A stretch of 64,000 bases of DNA from Ideonella sp. (GCA_016721465.1 JADKIA010000030.1:506142-570141); one strand, 5' to 3'; shown: positions 17,744 through 27,219, counted from the stretch's first letter. Notes: generated from the sequence alone by a model not told the origin. A program made the numbers and translations.

Positions 17744-19255
17744 ATGAAGTCCAAACCTCGCATCCTCATGGCCTCCGACTTGACCACCACGCTTTGCCAG
17801 CACGCGCGCCCCGGCTACCGCGCCAAGCGGGCAGCGTTGCTGATCACCCTCGCAGTAATTTCCGGCTGCGCGACGGTTGGCCCCGACCACCAAGAGCCCG
17901 AGGCGGGCGTCCCGCTACAGTGGTCCGGCACGTCGCCGCATGGCGGCGATCTCCGCCAGCTCGGTGCGTGGTGGCAGCGCTTCAACGATCCCCTGCTGGT
18001 CCGCCTTCAACAGGCTGCAGAGAGCGACAGCCCGTCCCTGGCGGCCGCGTGGGCGAACGTCGAAATTTCGCGCGCCACGCTGCGCAGCGCCGGTGCCAGC
18101 GCCAGCGCCTTGCCTTCGGTCAGCGCCGCGGGATCGGTCACTCGCGTCGCGCAGCAAGGCACAAGCGCCGGCACGACCCGCAAGGGCAGCCTCGATGCCT
18201 CGTGGGAACTCGACCTCTTCGGCAAGCTGCGCCGCAGTGTCGAATCGGCCCATGCGCAGATCGAGGCCCGCCGCGGTGATTGGCACGACGCGCGCGTCAC
18301 GCTGGCGGCCGAGGTGGCGTCGAACTACGTCGAGTACCGGGCTTGCGGCCTGCAGGTGGACGTCTACGAGCAGGAGCTGGTCTCCATCGACCAGACCACG
18401 AAGGCAACCGAATCGCTCGTGCGCGCGGGCCTGAGCCCGAGCACCGACGCGGCGCTCGCACAGGCCACGCAAGCGAGCATCACATCGGCTTTGCTCGGGC
18501 AACGCACCCAATGCGAGTTATTGGTCAAGTCGCTGTCCAAGCTGACCGGTCTGCAGGACGCCGAGCTGCATTCGATGCTGGCCAGCGGCTCGGCCAACGC
18601 CAACACCGCGTTGCCAACAGCCCCGACCTTCGCAGTGAATCGCATTCCTGCTGACGTGTTGCGCCAGCGCCCGGACGTTGCGGCCCGTGAACGCGACCTG
18701 GCCGCCGCCAGCGCCAAGGTCGGTGTCGCGGTCGCCGATCTCTACCCCAGCCTCCAGCTGGGTGGCTCGATCGGGCTGTCGGTCTTGGGCGGGTCAACGT
18801 CGGGCCTGTGGTCGTTCGGTCCGTCGATCTCGGTTCCGCTTTTCGACGGCGGCGCGCGCCAGGCGGCCGTTGACTCGGCGCGGGCCAGCCATGAAGCGGC
18901 CTACGCGCAGTGGCGCGGCACGGTGCGCAATGCGGTGAGCGATGTCGAGAAGGCGCTGGTCAGGCTGGCCGATGCCAACCTGCGCGTCGTGCAGTCCGAC
19001 CGCGCGGCGCAGGCCTACCGCCGCTACCTCGCCGGTGCCGAAGCCGAACGGCGTGCCGGCACCGTCAGTCTGTTGACCTTCGAAGAAGCGCGCCGGCAGT
19101 CGCTCTCGGCCCAACTGGACCTGATCGGGCTGCAGCGCGACCAGGTCACCGATTGGATCGCCCTGTACAAGGCGCTGGGTGGCGGTTGGGAGCGCGCCTC
19201 GAGCACCGACATAACACCCCCGCGCAGCCGCGTCTCCGAACAGGGTTCGAAATGA
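17744..19255 (+). CDS. RND efflux outer-membrane lipoprotein, NodT/OprM family
   Basis: 503 residues from 17744 (alternative ATG at 17768). The signal peptide ends in the lipobox LAVISGC, so Cys42 would be lipidated. Two outer-membrane efflux (TolC-like) repeats follow, with typical phrases such as ELDLFGKLRRSVESA, NRIPADVLRQRPDVAARE and DVEKALVRLADA. It would form the outer-membrane channel of the pump encoded by the next two genes; the stop overlaps the adaptor start by 4 bp. Confidence 0.92.
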   Translation: MKSKPRILMASDLTTTLCQHARPGYRAKRAALLITLAVISGCATVGPDHQEPEAGVPLQWSGTSPHGGDLRQLGAWWQRFNDPLLVRLQQAAESDSPSLAAAWANVEISRATLRSAGASASALPSVSAAGSVTRVAQQGTSAGTTRKGSLDASWELDLFGKLRRSVESAHAQIEARRGDWHDARVTLAAEVASNYVEYRACGLQVDVYEQELVSIDQTTKATESLVRAGLSPSTDAALAQATQASITSALLGQRTQCELLVKSLSKLTGLQDAELHSMLASGSANANTALPTAPTFAVNRIPADVLRQRPDVAARERDLAAASAKVGVAVADLYPSLQLGGSIGLSVLGGSTSGLWSFGPSISVPLFDGGARQAAVDSARASHEAAYAQWRGTVRNAVSDVEKALVRLADANLRVVQSDRAAQAYRRYLAGAEAERRAGTVSLLTFEEARRQSLSAQLDLIGLQRDQVTDWIALYKALGGGWERASSTDITPPRSRVSEQGSK

Positions 19256-20403
19256 AGAAGATCCACCGAAACGTCCTGGTCGTCGCTGGCGTGGTGGTCA
19301 TGGCCGCCGCGGCGCTTCTGCCGATCGTTCGCAAGTCGTCCGCCGACGGATCACCCCCGTCGGCCGCGGGTTCTGCCCCGACAGCCTCGGCGCTGACGGT
19401 TGAGCTGGTGGCGCCGGACCCGCGCAACTGGTCGCACAACTTGCGCGCCAGTGGTGCCGTGGCCGCCTGGGAAGAGGTGGTCATCAGCCCCGAGACCGGA
19501 GGCCTGCGCATTGCCGAGCTCGCCGTCAACGTGGGCCAGCGGGTGGCCAAGAGGCAGTTGCTGGTGCGTCTGGCCGACGACACCGCCCGCGCGGAGCTGG
19601 CCAAGCAGGAGGCCCTGGTCGCGCAGGCCGAGGCGGTTCTGCAGCAGGCCGCAGGCAACCTGAAGCGTGCGCAGGCCGTGGACCTTGCCGGCGCGATCGC
19701 GCCGCAAAAGGTCGATGAGTACCGGGCCAACGAGGCGACGGCGCGCGCCTCGTTGGCGTCGGCGCGGGCCGACCTGCAAAGCGCGCGCTTGAAGCTGGCC
19801 CAGACGCGCATCGTCGCGCCGGATGCCGGGATCGTGGCGTCCAAGAGTGGCATTGTCGGCAACGTGGCCGGCGCCGGCACCGAGTTGTACCGGCTGATCC
19901 GCCAGGGTCGCATCGAGTGGCGTGCCGAACTGGATGCCCGGCAGCTCGCTTCGGTGCGCCCAGGGCAGCCGGCCCGGGTGGAGCTACCCGGAAACCAGGC
20001 GGTCAACGGCAAGGTCTGGCTGGTGTCACCGACGCTCAGCACCACCACTGGCCGCGGCATCGCCTACGTGAGCCTGCCGGCCGATGGCGCGGCCAAGGTC
20101 GGCGTCTTCGCCAGCGGCACGATCGAACTGGCGACGCAGCCCGCCGTGACCCTGCCCGAGGCAGCGGTCATCCTGCGGGACGGGCGCTCGTACGTGTACC
20201 TGGTCGGCAACGATCGAAGGGCAGCAAGCCGACCGGTCATCACAGGGCGCCGTCAGGACGGGCGCGTGGAGATCGTTTCGGGCCTGGAAGGCGCCAGCCG
20301 CGTGGTGGCCAAGGGTGGCGCGTTTCTCTCGGATGGCGTGGTGGTCAGCGTGGTGGCGGCGGCCGAGTCCTCGGCTGCCAACGCGGGCGGGGCTGGCAAG
20401 TGA
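19252..20403 (+). CDS. RND efflux periplasmic adaptor (HlyD/MFP family)
   Basis: 383 residues from the ATG at 19252. N-terminal membrane anchor (VLVVAGVVVMAAAALLPIV), then barrel-sandwich, alpha-hairpin (ALVAQAEAVLQQAAGNLKRA) and beta-barrel domains (VRPGQPARVELPG), as in MexH/CusB-like adaptors. It links the inner-membrane pump to the lipoprotein channel. Overlaps with both neighbours (ATGA upstream, GTGA downstream) show a tightly coupled operon. Confidence 0.92.
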   Translation: MKKIHRNVLVVAGVVVMAAAALLPIVRKSSADGSPPSAAGSAPTASALTVELVAPDPRNWSHNLRASGAVAAWEEVVISPETGGLRIAELAVNVGQRVAKRQLLVRLADDTARAELAKQEALVAQAEAVLQQAAGNLKRAQAVDLAGAIAPQKVDEYRANEATARASLASARADLQSARLKLAQTRIVAPDAGIVASKSGIVGNVAGAGTELYRLIRQGRIEWRAELDARQLASVRPGQPARVELPGNQAVNGKVWLVSPTLSTTTGRGIAYVSLPADGAAKVGVFASGTIELATQPAVTLPEAAVILRDGRSYVYLVGNDRRAASRPVITGRRQDGRVEIVSGLEGASRVVAKGGAFLSDGVVVSVVAAAESSAANAGGAGK

Positions 20404-23400
20404 ACATTTCCTCCTGGTCGATACGCAATCCGGTCCCCGCTGTGCTGGTGTTCTTGCTGCTGACGGCGCTGGGCCTGATCGGCTTCAATCGCCTGCAGAT
20501 CCAGGACTTCCCAGACATGGAGCTGCCCACGATCACCGTGTCCGCAGGACTGGAAGGCGCAGCCCCGGCACAGCTCGAAACGCAGGTCGCACGCAAGATC
20601 GAAGACAAGCTGGCCTCGCTGACCCTGCTCGACCACGTCACGACGACCATCACCCAGGGTTCGGTCACCATCAGCGTCAGCTTCCAGCTCGACAAGAACA
20701 GCGAGGCCGCGCTCAGCGAGGTGCGCAACGCGGTGGACAGTGCGCGCGCCGATCTGCCAGCGAGCATGAGCGCGCCCACCGTGTCGAAGGTGACGACGAG
20801 CGGATCGGCCATCCTGACCTTCACGGCCGACTCCAGCCAGCGCGACGAGCAGGACCTGTCCTGGTTCATCGACAACGACATCGGCAAGGCCCTGCGCGCG
20901 GTCAAGGGCGTGGGCTCCATCGCGCGTGTCGGCGGCATCGACCGCGAGGTGCATGTGGACCTGATCCCCACGCTGATGGCGGGCCTGGGCGTGACACCGG
21001 CCGACGTCTCTGCGCGCCTGAAGGCGGTGCAGACCGAGTCGTCGGGCGGTGAAGGCCACATCGGCGGCCAGCGGCAGGCCACGCGCATGACCGCGACCGT
21101 GGGCACGCCCGAGGAGGTGGGGGCAATCACCTTGCCGCTGGCCGACGGGCGCCATGTGCGGCTGGACCAGATCGCCCGCCTCAGCGACAGCCATGCCGAG
21201 CGCACGACACTGGCCTTCCGCGACGGCAAGCCGGTCATCGGCTTCCAGATCACGCGCTCCAAGGGCTTCTCGGACATTCAGGTGGCTGCGGACGTGCGTG
21301 CAGCGGTGAAGCGCTTCGTGGCCCAGCACCCGGAGGTGCGCATCACGGAGGCCAGCAACATGGTCGAGCCGATCCAGGACAACTACGAAGGCTCGATGCA
21401 CCTTCTGATCGAGGGCGCGTTGCTGGCCATCGCGGTGGTGTGGTGGTTCCTGCGGGACACACGCGCCACGCTGATCTCCGCGGCCGCGCTGCCGTTGTCG
21501 ATCATTCCCGCCTTCGGCGCGATGGCGCTGCTGGGCTACTCGCTCAATACGGTGACGCTGCTGTCGCTGTCGCTCGTGGTCGGCATGCTGGTGGACGACG
21601 CCATCGTCGAGATCGAAAACATCGAGCGTCACCTGCACATGGGCAAAACGCCGTTCCAAGCGGCGATGGAAGCGGCCGACGAGATCGGCCTGGCCGTGGT
21701 GGCCACCACCTTCGCGCTGGTGGCCGTGTTCCTGCCCACCGCGTTCATGGGCGGCATCCCCGGACTCATCTTTCGCCAGTTTGGCATCGTCGCGTCGGTG
21801 GCCGTGCTGGCGTCGCTGCTGGTTGCCCGCCTGATCACGCCGATGATGGCGGCCTACCTGTTGAAGGCCAAACATGCGGGGCAAACCGCCGGCCAGGCCG
21901 ATGGGCCGGTGATGATGCGTTACCTGGGCTGGGCGAGCGCCGCACTTCGGCGGCGCAAGACGACGGTCTTCGCCACGGCGGCCTTCTTCGTCGCCTCGCT
22001 GCTGCTGATCCCGTTCCTGCCCACAGGCTTCATCCCGGCGCAGGACAAGGCGCAGACGCGGGTGTCGCTGACCTTGCCGCCCGGTGGCACGCTGGCGGAG
22101 ACGGCCGCGACGGCACAACGTGCCGCAGAGCTGATCGCCAGCGTGCCGGGCGTGCGCAGCGTGTTCATTTCGGCGGGCACGGCCAGCAGCGGCGGCGGCA
22201 TGGGCGGCAGTTCCACCACCGACGTGAGCTCGGCGACCCTGATCGCGGACCTGGCGCCACGCGGCGAGAGAAAGCTGAAGCAGTCGGGCGTCGAATCGAA
22301 GATGCGGGAAGCCTTGCGCAGCCTGCCGGCCACGCGCGTCTCGGTCGGATCGGGCGGCAGCGGCGAGACCTTGACGATCACGCTGGCCGGCGACGACGCC
22401 GACGCCCTGACGCGAGTCGCCTCCCAGGCGGAGGGCGAACTGCGAACACTCAAGGGCATCGGCAACGTCGTCTCCTCTGCGGCCTTGCAGCGCCCCGAAG
22501 TCCAACTGCGGCCGAACCACGAGCGCGCAGCGGCACTGGGCGTGACCGCCGATGCGCTCGCAGAAGCCGTGCGGATGGCGACCTATGGCGACTACTCGAC
22601 CGCGCTGCCGAAGCTGAACCTGCCGGAGCGCCAAGTGGCGATTCGCGTGCGCATGGACACGGCTGTGCGCACGAACATCGACGCCATCGGGCAGCTGCGT
22701 GTTCGGGGCAGCCAGGGCGCCGTCAGTCTGTCGTCCGTGGCGGACATCGGCCTGGGCAGCGGGCCGTCGCAGATCAACCGCCTGGACCGATCCAGAAACG
22801 TCACGCTGTCGGTGGAACTTGCCGGCCGCGCCATTGGCGAGGTGCAGCACGAGGCGATGCAGTTGCCATCGCTGCGCACATTGCCGTCCGGCGTGCGGAC
22901 GGTCGAATCGGGCGAGATCCAGCGCACCGGCGAGCTGTTCCAGAGCTTCGGCACCGCGATGGCCGTCGGCGTGTTCTGCATCTGGGCCGTGCTGGTGCTC
23001 CTGTTCCATGACTTCCTGCAGCCGGCCACCATTCTCTCGGCCCTGCCGCTGGCGCTGTGTGGCGCGCTGGTGGCGCTGTGGACGACAGGCCAGGCGTTTT
23101 CGATGCCGGTGGTCATCGGGATGCTGATGCTGATGGGCATCGTGACGAAGAACTCCATTCTGCTGGTGGAGTACGCCATCGTCGCGCGGCGGGACCGCGG
23201 GCTTCAGCGATTCGAAGCGCTGATCGATGCCTGCCACAAGCGGGCGCGCCCTATCGTGATGACCACCATTGCCATGGGCGCGGGCATGCTGCCGAACGCG
23301 CTGGGCTTGGGTGCGGAGCCGAGCTTCCGTCAACCGATGGCGATCGTGGTCATTGGCGGGCTGCTGACGTCCACCGCCTTGAGCCTGCTGGTCGTGCCGG

Positions 23401-23498
23401 TGGTGTTCACCCACGTCGATGACCTTCTGTTGTGGTTGCGCCGCAGTTTCGGTATGCGCGGCGCGAAACTCCAGGAATCGGCGGGGCAGGGGGGCTGA
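20400..23498 (+). CDS. RND multidrug efflux permease (HAE1/AcrB type)
   Basis: 1032 residues from a GTG at 20400 that overlaps the adaptor stop. Begins ISSWSIRNPVPAVLVFLLLT, a usual start for HAE1 pumps; has proton-relay helix 4 with LVVGMLVDDAIVEIENIERH (Asp pair), and a duplicated 12-helix layout with two large periplasmic loops. It would export hydrophobic compounds by proton antiport. Its partner genes lie directly upstream and the two-component system is divergent. Solvent or antimicrobial export is the likely role; substrate unknown. Confidence 0.93.
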   Translation: MNISSWSIRNPVPAVLVFLLLTALGLIGFNRLQIQDFPDMELPTITVSAGLEGAAPAQLETQVARKIEDKLASLTLLDHVTTTITQGSVTISVSFQLDKNSEAALSEVRNAVDSARADLPASMSAPTVSKVTTSGSAILTFTADSSQRDEQDLSWFIDNDIGKALRAVKGVGSIARVGGIDREVHVDLIPTLMAGLGVTPADVSARLKAVQTESSGGEGHIGGQRQATRMTATVGTPEEVGAITLPLADGRHVRLDQIARLSDSHAERTTLAFRDGKPVIGFQITRSKGFSDIQVAADVRAAVKRFVAQHPEVRITEASNMVEPIQDNYEGSMHLLIEGALLAIAVVWWFLRDTRATLISAAALPLSIIPAFGAMALLGYSLNTVTLLSLSLVVGMLVDDAIVEIENIERHLHMGKTPFQAAMEAADEIGLAVVATTFALVAVFLPTAFMGGIPGLIFRQFGIVASVAVLASLLVARLITPMMAAYLLKAKHAGQTAGQADGPVMMRYLGWASAALRRRKTTVFATAAFFVASLLLIPFLPTGFIPAQDKAQTRVSLTLPPGGTLAETAATAQRAAELIASVPGVRSVFISAGTASSGGGMGGSSTTDVSSATLIADLAPRGERKLKQSGVESKMREALRSLPATRVSVGSGGSGETLTITLAGDDADALTRVASQAEGELRTLKGIGNVVSSAALQRPEVQLRPNHERAAALGVTADALAEAVRMATYGDYSTALPKLNLPERQVAIRVRMDTAVRTNIDAIGQLRVRGSQGAVSLSSVADIGLGSGPSQINRLDRSRNVTLSVELAGRAIGEVQHEAMQLPSLRTLPSGVRTVESGEIQRTGELFQSFGTAMAVGVFCIWAVLVLLFHDFLQPATILSALPLALCGALVALWTTGQAFSMPVVIGMLMLMGIVTKNSILLVEYAIVARRDRGLQRFEALIDACHKRARPIVMTTIAMGAGMLPNALGLGAEPSFRQPMAIVVIGGLLTSTALSLLVVPVVFTHVDDLLLWLRRSFGMRGAKLQESAGQGG

Positions 23499-23519
23499 AG
23501 CGGGCGCAGTGAGCCCGCT
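23499..23519. terminator. Hairpin after efflux operon
   Basis: AGCGGGC-GCAGTGA-GCCCGCT begins at the base after the permease stop codon. The 7-bp stem has no T-run after it; possible terminator of the efflux operon. Confidence 0.4.
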
Positions 23520-23551
23520 GGGAGGAGGTCAGCGCGGCTTCGTCGTCGGGT

Positions 23552-23797
23552 TCACGGTCGTGCAGACACCTGGCGAGGTTCGTGGAACTCAACAGCCGCG
23601 CTGCGCGCGCGCTCGCGCGAGCCGAAACTCGGCTGCCTGGCGACCTGTTCACGCTCCACTACCTTGCCGATCTGGCCGAACTCGGAAGCGGTGACCCCCG
23701 TCTTGAGCCTGAAGGCGACCACATCGACGGCATCGCCGCACGGGCCGGCCAGAGCCGGCTGGCCGCGGCGCGTGACCGACTGAACGCTGCCCAGCAA
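23552..23797 (-). pseudogene. Fragment of a small Dabb/monooxygenase-like protein
   Basis: An 81-codon frame in which residues 21-58 (DAVDVVAFRLKTGVTASE, then ARQPSFGSRE) resemble the first half of small stress-responsive alpha/beta-barrel or antibiotic-monooxygenase-like proteins, which usually run EVVTFRLKPG...RQPGF. The rest of the frame does not continue the fold, so this looks like a broken gene. It lies beside another fragment (23831-24034) on the same strand. Confidence 0.35.
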
Positions 23798-23830
23798 GTA
23801 CCTTCAGGAAGTCATCCGCTCGTCCGTGTG

Positions 23831-24034
23831 TCAGAACTTGCTGTTCGCGTTCTTCCACTCCGCGCGGGGCGCGATGGTCTCGATGGTGTCCCAGTGCTCG
23901 GCAATCTTGCCGTTGGCCACCCGGAAGCGGTTGAAGAACGCGCTCGGCTTCCCGACGAACTCGCCCTCGCTGGCGACGAGCACGAAGTTGCCTACGCCCA
24001 GCACCTTGAGGACCTTGTGGTACTTCATCGTCAC
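23831..24034 (-). pseudogene. C-terminal fragment of an NTF2/SnoaL-like protein
   Basis: 67 codons that read as the end of a nuclear-transport-factor-2-like (SnoaL family) protein: VLGVGNFVLVASEGEF, then FFNRFRVANGKIAEHWDTIE and the usual end. The N-terminal half, which would complete the cone-shaped fold, is absent; upstream the frame runs into the end of the EF-hand gene. Probably a truncated gene. Confidence 0.6.
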
Positions 24035-24079
24035 GCGCGCCTTCAGCGCGCGGCCGTGGCCGATCGACGTAGCCAGTTC

Positions 24080-24589
24080 TTAGGCTTCGCTGGCATGCGC
24101 CACCGCCTGATACGCCTTGACTGCCACCTCTGCAGCCTTCGAGCCGGATTTGCTGTCTGCCTTGCGGGCCTGCTCGGCATCGTAGGCCTGCCGTTCTTGT
24201 TGCGAGACCTTGCCGTCTTTGTTGGCGTCCGCCGGGTCGATCTCGCTGCTCGAACTGCTGGACGCACCCGATTTGGCTGCCCCACCGCCGCCCGCGGCCG
24301 CAGGGCGCGCACCCTTACCATCCTCGGCGCCTTTGGCCTTTCCCGTTGGCGCGCCTTCGGGCGGGGCGGCCTGCTTGAACTCGTTCTCGCTGACCTTGCC
24401 GTCGCCATCCGCATCCATGTGCTTGAACGCTTCTTCCGCCTTGGCGATATCGGCCGCCTGCGCGCCCTTCGGCGAGATCTTGACGAGGTCGTCTTGCGTC
24501 AGATAGCCCTTGCCGCCGCTGTCGAGCTTCTTGAAAACGTCCTCGGGGCTGGGGCGGTTGGCTGCGGCCCACCCCAGGTTTTCAATCAC
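24080..24589 (-). CDS. EF-hand calcium-binding protein
   Basis: 169 residues, GTG start at 24589, 10 bp after the GntR stop on the same strand. Loops DADGDGKVSENE (about residue 58) and DANKDGKVSQQE (about 121) are canonical EF-hands; an earlier one, LDSGGKGYLTQDD, has lost acidic positions. A linker rich in Gly, Ala and Ser separates them. No signal peptide is visible and the N-terminus is shorter than is usual for this family, so the 5' end may have been lost or replaced. The role is unknown. Confidence 0.7.
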   Translation of the reverse strand: MIENLGWAAANRPSPEDVFKKLDSGGKGYLTQDDLVKISPKGAQAADIAKAEEAFKHMDADGDGKVSENEFKQAAPPEGAPTGKAKGAEDGKGARPAAAGGGGAAKSGASSSSSSEIDPADANKDGKVSQQERQAYDAEQARKADSKSGSKAAEVAVKAYQAVAHASEA

Positions 24590-24599
24590 TCTGTTCGCA

Positions 24600-25322
24600 C
24601 TATGCGGCCTTCTGCTCGGCCTGAGTTTGGCGCTTCACGATTTCCAGTGTGAGTCGCACGTGCGACTCAAGTGCCAGGGCCGATCGTGCCTCCTGTCGAT
24701 CGAGCGCCGCACGAAAGATCTCCTCATGCTCGCGGTGCACGTCTCTGTGCGCAGCATGTGCCGCCGTAAGCCGAAGGTTGATGTTGCGGTAACGTTCGCC
24801 GTGACGGTACAGAATTCCAAGCATGTACTTGCTCCATGGCGACGGGTAACCCGCAATCAAGGCCTCGTGAAACGCTTTGTTGCGCCGTTCGAATTCATCG
24901 GGATCGAGCCCGCCGGATTGAGTTTCGGCCTGCCTCAAGAGGTGATAGGCGGCCACCAGATCGGCCTCCCAACGAGCGTCACCGCGGCGGATCGATTGAC
25001 GCAGCGCCTCTGTTTCGATCAAGACTCGGGTGTTGGTCACGTCCTCCAGGTCAGCGAGCGAGATCTGCGTCACGCGAAAGCCACGTTGCCCCTCGGCGGT
25101 GACGAGCGCGTCCGACAGGAGCATCGACAGGGCTTCCCGCAGGGTGCCAGCACCGACTTGGTAGTTGTCCTTGAGGTGCTCAACCCGCAGCCGCTCGCCG
25201 GGGACCAACTTGCCGCTGACGATGTCGTGTCGAAGTCCGAGGTAGGCCCGTTCGACCAGCGTGCGGGGCGCGTCTCCCTGTGGTGGCCGATATGCCGCGT
25301 TGAACTTGTCCGAGGGCAACAT
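24600..25322 (-). CDS. GntR/FadR-family repressor, AphS-like
   Basis: 240 residues. N-terminal GntR winged helix (LRHDIVSGKLVPGERLRV, then GAGTLREALSMLLSDALV, about residues 28-75) and a C-terminal FCD ligand domain (about 95-225, with RNKAFHEALIAG and YRHGERYR). Its ATG shares one base with the stop of the DmpR-type gene. In Comamonas testosteroni a GntR-type repressor (AphS) accompanies the activator AphR and silences the phenol genes; the same partnership here is inference from synteny. Confidence 0.88.
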   Translation of the reverse strand: MLPSDKFNAAYRPPQGDAPRTLVERAYLGLRHDIVSGKLVPGERLRVEHLKDNYQVGAGTLREALSMLLSDALVTAEGQRGFRVTQISLADLEDVTNTRVLIETEALRQSIRRGDARWEADLVAAYHLLRQAETQSGGLDPDEFERRNKAFHEALIAGYPSPWSKYMLGILYRHGERYRNINLRLTAAHAAHRDVHREHEEIFRAALDRQEARSALALESHVRLTLEIVKRQTQAEQKAA

Positions 25323-27013
25323 CAGTGGTCTCCTTCGTCGCTGTCTTCGGCTTGTCTTCGTTTCAGCCGGTAGGCCAGTTGCGGGCGGGTCAGGCCGAGA
25401 AGCCGTGCCGCGCCGGACAGGTTGCCGCGGCTTCGTTCAACGGCCAGCGCAAGAACCCGCGACTCCAGCGTCTCCAACGCGATACCGCTGTCGACGATTC
25501 GCGCAAACAGCTCCTGATGCTGCAGCGGTGTCATCGCCGCCAACTGGCCGCTCTGATCGACGCCCGACTGCGCCACCGCAGGCTGGTTGGGAAAGAGATG
25601 CTCGAACTCCACCGTGTCGCCCTGGCTTGCAAGGATCACGCCACGCTCGACCAGGTTCTCCAGTTCGCGCACATTGCCGGGCCAGTCGTGGTGGTGCAGC
25701 GCCTGCAGCGCGCGGTCGCCGAACCCCGCCAACCACTTGTGGTGCAGGGCCGAGAAGCGTGCCAGCATGTGCTGAGCCAATGGCTCGATGTCGGCTTGAC
25801 GCTCGCGAAGCGGTGGGATGCAAATCGGATAGACGTTGAGCCGATACAGCAGATCGCGCCGGAACCGACCCAGCTTGACCGCGGCATCCAAGTCAACGTT
25901 CGTCGCGGCGACCAGTCGAACATTGACCTTGCGCGTCGTTTCGGCGCCCAGTCGCTCGATCTCGCTTTCCTGCAGCACGCGCAGCAGCTTGGCCTGCGCC
26001 GGCAACGGCAAGTCGCCCACTTCATCGAGAAACAAGGTGCCGCCTTCGGCACGTTCAAATCGGCCGGCCCGAGTGGCGTGGGCGCCGGTGTACGCGCCCT
26101 TCTCAACGCCGAACAACTCGGCCTCGATCAACTCGGATGGCAGCGCTGCGCAATTGACTGCGACGAATGGCGCCTGTGCTCGGTCAGACATCTCGTGCAA
26201 TGCGCGTGCGAAACGCTCCTTGCCGACACCGGTTTCTCCCGTCAGCAACACCGTTACCTGGGTATTGGCGGCGCGCTGCAGCAGTTCATGCGCACTGCGA
26301 AATGCCTTCGATGCACCCACCAGCATGCCGCCTCGCGCCGATGGCTCAATCGTCGAGGTCAGTGCCTCGACCTGCTGGCTCAGGGCCTCGATCTTCTGCA
26401 GCAACGAGTCATCGGCGAAGTATTGACGGAACGCGTCGCCATCCTCCCACGCTTCGATGGGTCGGCCGACGATGTGGCAGTGGTCAGCCCCGCAGGCGGC
26501 ACAAGCCACCTCCTTGAACAGTATCAGCCGGCCCATGAACGCGCTCGAATAGCCGCTGGCGTAGCCGAGCAAGGTCCAGCAGGCCGGCTCATCGACGACA
26601 CCGTGTTTCTGCAAGTGAGCGTAGGCCTCCCACGAGTTGTCCCATCGAAACTCACCGTCGAAATGGCCCGCGGCAATGTCGAACTCCATGTTTAGGGGGG
26701 TCACGCGTGCAGCGCCCTCCAGCATGTGCAACTGCGGTCCCACCAGGAACATCTCCTTGAGATCGCGGCCCTTTCTGGTTCGCTTTGCGAACTCGGCATC
26801 GCGCATGCCGGAGGCGTAGCCCATTCGTGTCAGCAGTCGCCGGGCATGTTCCGGGCCGACCGAACTGATCAGGTCCTGGCGCAGGGCCGTCAGTGCCGCG
26901 GTGTGCAGCAGCACCATGCGCCGTTCACCCAGCCAGATGGCGCCGCTGTCGGCGTCAAAGCGCAACAGCCGGCGCAAATCGGTGTCCGATGGGTACTTCA
27001 GCTTCCGGTTCAC
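25322..27013 (-). CDS. dmpR: Sigma-54-dependent phenol-responsive activator, DmpR/XylR type
   Basis: 563 residues. Domains: XylR_N and V4R sensor domain (about 10-210, with the cysteine-rich VACAACGADHCHIVG segment), AAA+ domain with Walker A GETGVGKE (259-266), sigma-54 loop GAYTGA (306-311, where most activators have GAFTGA) and Walker B GGTLFLDEVGD, and a Fis-type HTH at the end (LSGAARLLGLTRPQLAYRLK). Binding of phenolics relieves repression by the sensor domain and allows ATP-driven opening of the sigma-54 promoter of the divergent dmpK operon (27295-27309). Confidence 0.93.
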   Translation of the reverse strand: MNRKLKYPSDTDLRRLLRFDADSGAIWLGERRMVLLHTAALTALRQDLISSVGPEHARRLLTRMGYASGMRDAEFAKRTRKGRDLKEMFLVGPQLHMLEGAARVTPLNMEFDIAAGHFDGEFRWDNSWEAYAHLQKHGVVDEPACWTLLGYASGYSSAFMGRLILFKEVACAACGADHCHIVGRPIEAWEDGDAFRQYFADDSLLQKIEALSQQVEALTSTIEPSARGGMLVGASKAFRSAHELLQRAANTQVTVLLTGETGVGKERFARALHEMSDRAQAPFVAVNCAALPSELIEAELFGVEKGAYTGAHATRAGRFERAEGGTLFLDEVGDLPLPAQAKLLRVLQESEIERLGAETTRKVNVRLVAATNVDLDAAVKLGRFRRDLLYRLNVYPICIPPLRERQADIEPLAQHMLARFSALHHKWLAGFGDRALQALHHHDWPGNVRELENLVERGVILASQGDTVEFEHLFPNQPAVAQSGVDQSGQLAAMTPLQHQELFARIVDSGIALETLESRVLALAVERSRGNLSGAARLLGLTRPQLAYRLKRRQAEDSDEGDH

Positions 27014-27054
27014 GGCGTCTCCAAAGCTCAGCTTCTTGCTCTCGGAATCTCGAT

Positions 27055-27084
27055 ATTATCAATTGCGCCCCGCGTCCGTCGCAA
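27055..27084 (-). promoter_or_regulatory. Candidate sigma-70 promoter of dmpR
   Basis: On the minus strand TTGCGA (27084-27079), 18 bp, GATAAT (27060-27055), ending 41 bp before the dmpR start. Plausible by match only. Confidence 0.4.
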
Positions 27085-27152
27085 GCTCCTTTGAGCCGAA
27101 GGCGTTTCACCATTTCATCAACCGACGGTTCACCACCTAGTCTGAATCGTGA

Positions 27153-27219
27153 AATCCCGGGCAAATCCCTCGGGATTGTTGTCAGCCATCAAGGCTGAAC
27201 CGAATGTCGATCAGCCTTG
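27153..27219. promoter_or_regulatory. Two inverted repeats, candidate upstream activating sites
   Basis: AATCCCG-N11-CGGGATT (27153-27177) and CAAGGCTGA-N12-TCAGCCTTG (27190-27219) have centres about 40 bp apart and lie 75-140 bp before the -24/-12 promoter. This is close to the spacing of the paired DmpR/XylR enhancer sites. One of them could instead be the operator of the GntR repressor. Function is inferred. Confidence 0.5.

Noticed and set aside
20253..23414. Very long open frame (1053 codons) on the minus strand
   Set aside because: Antisense shadow of the RND permease; composition rich in His, Arg and Gln with no recognisable domain.
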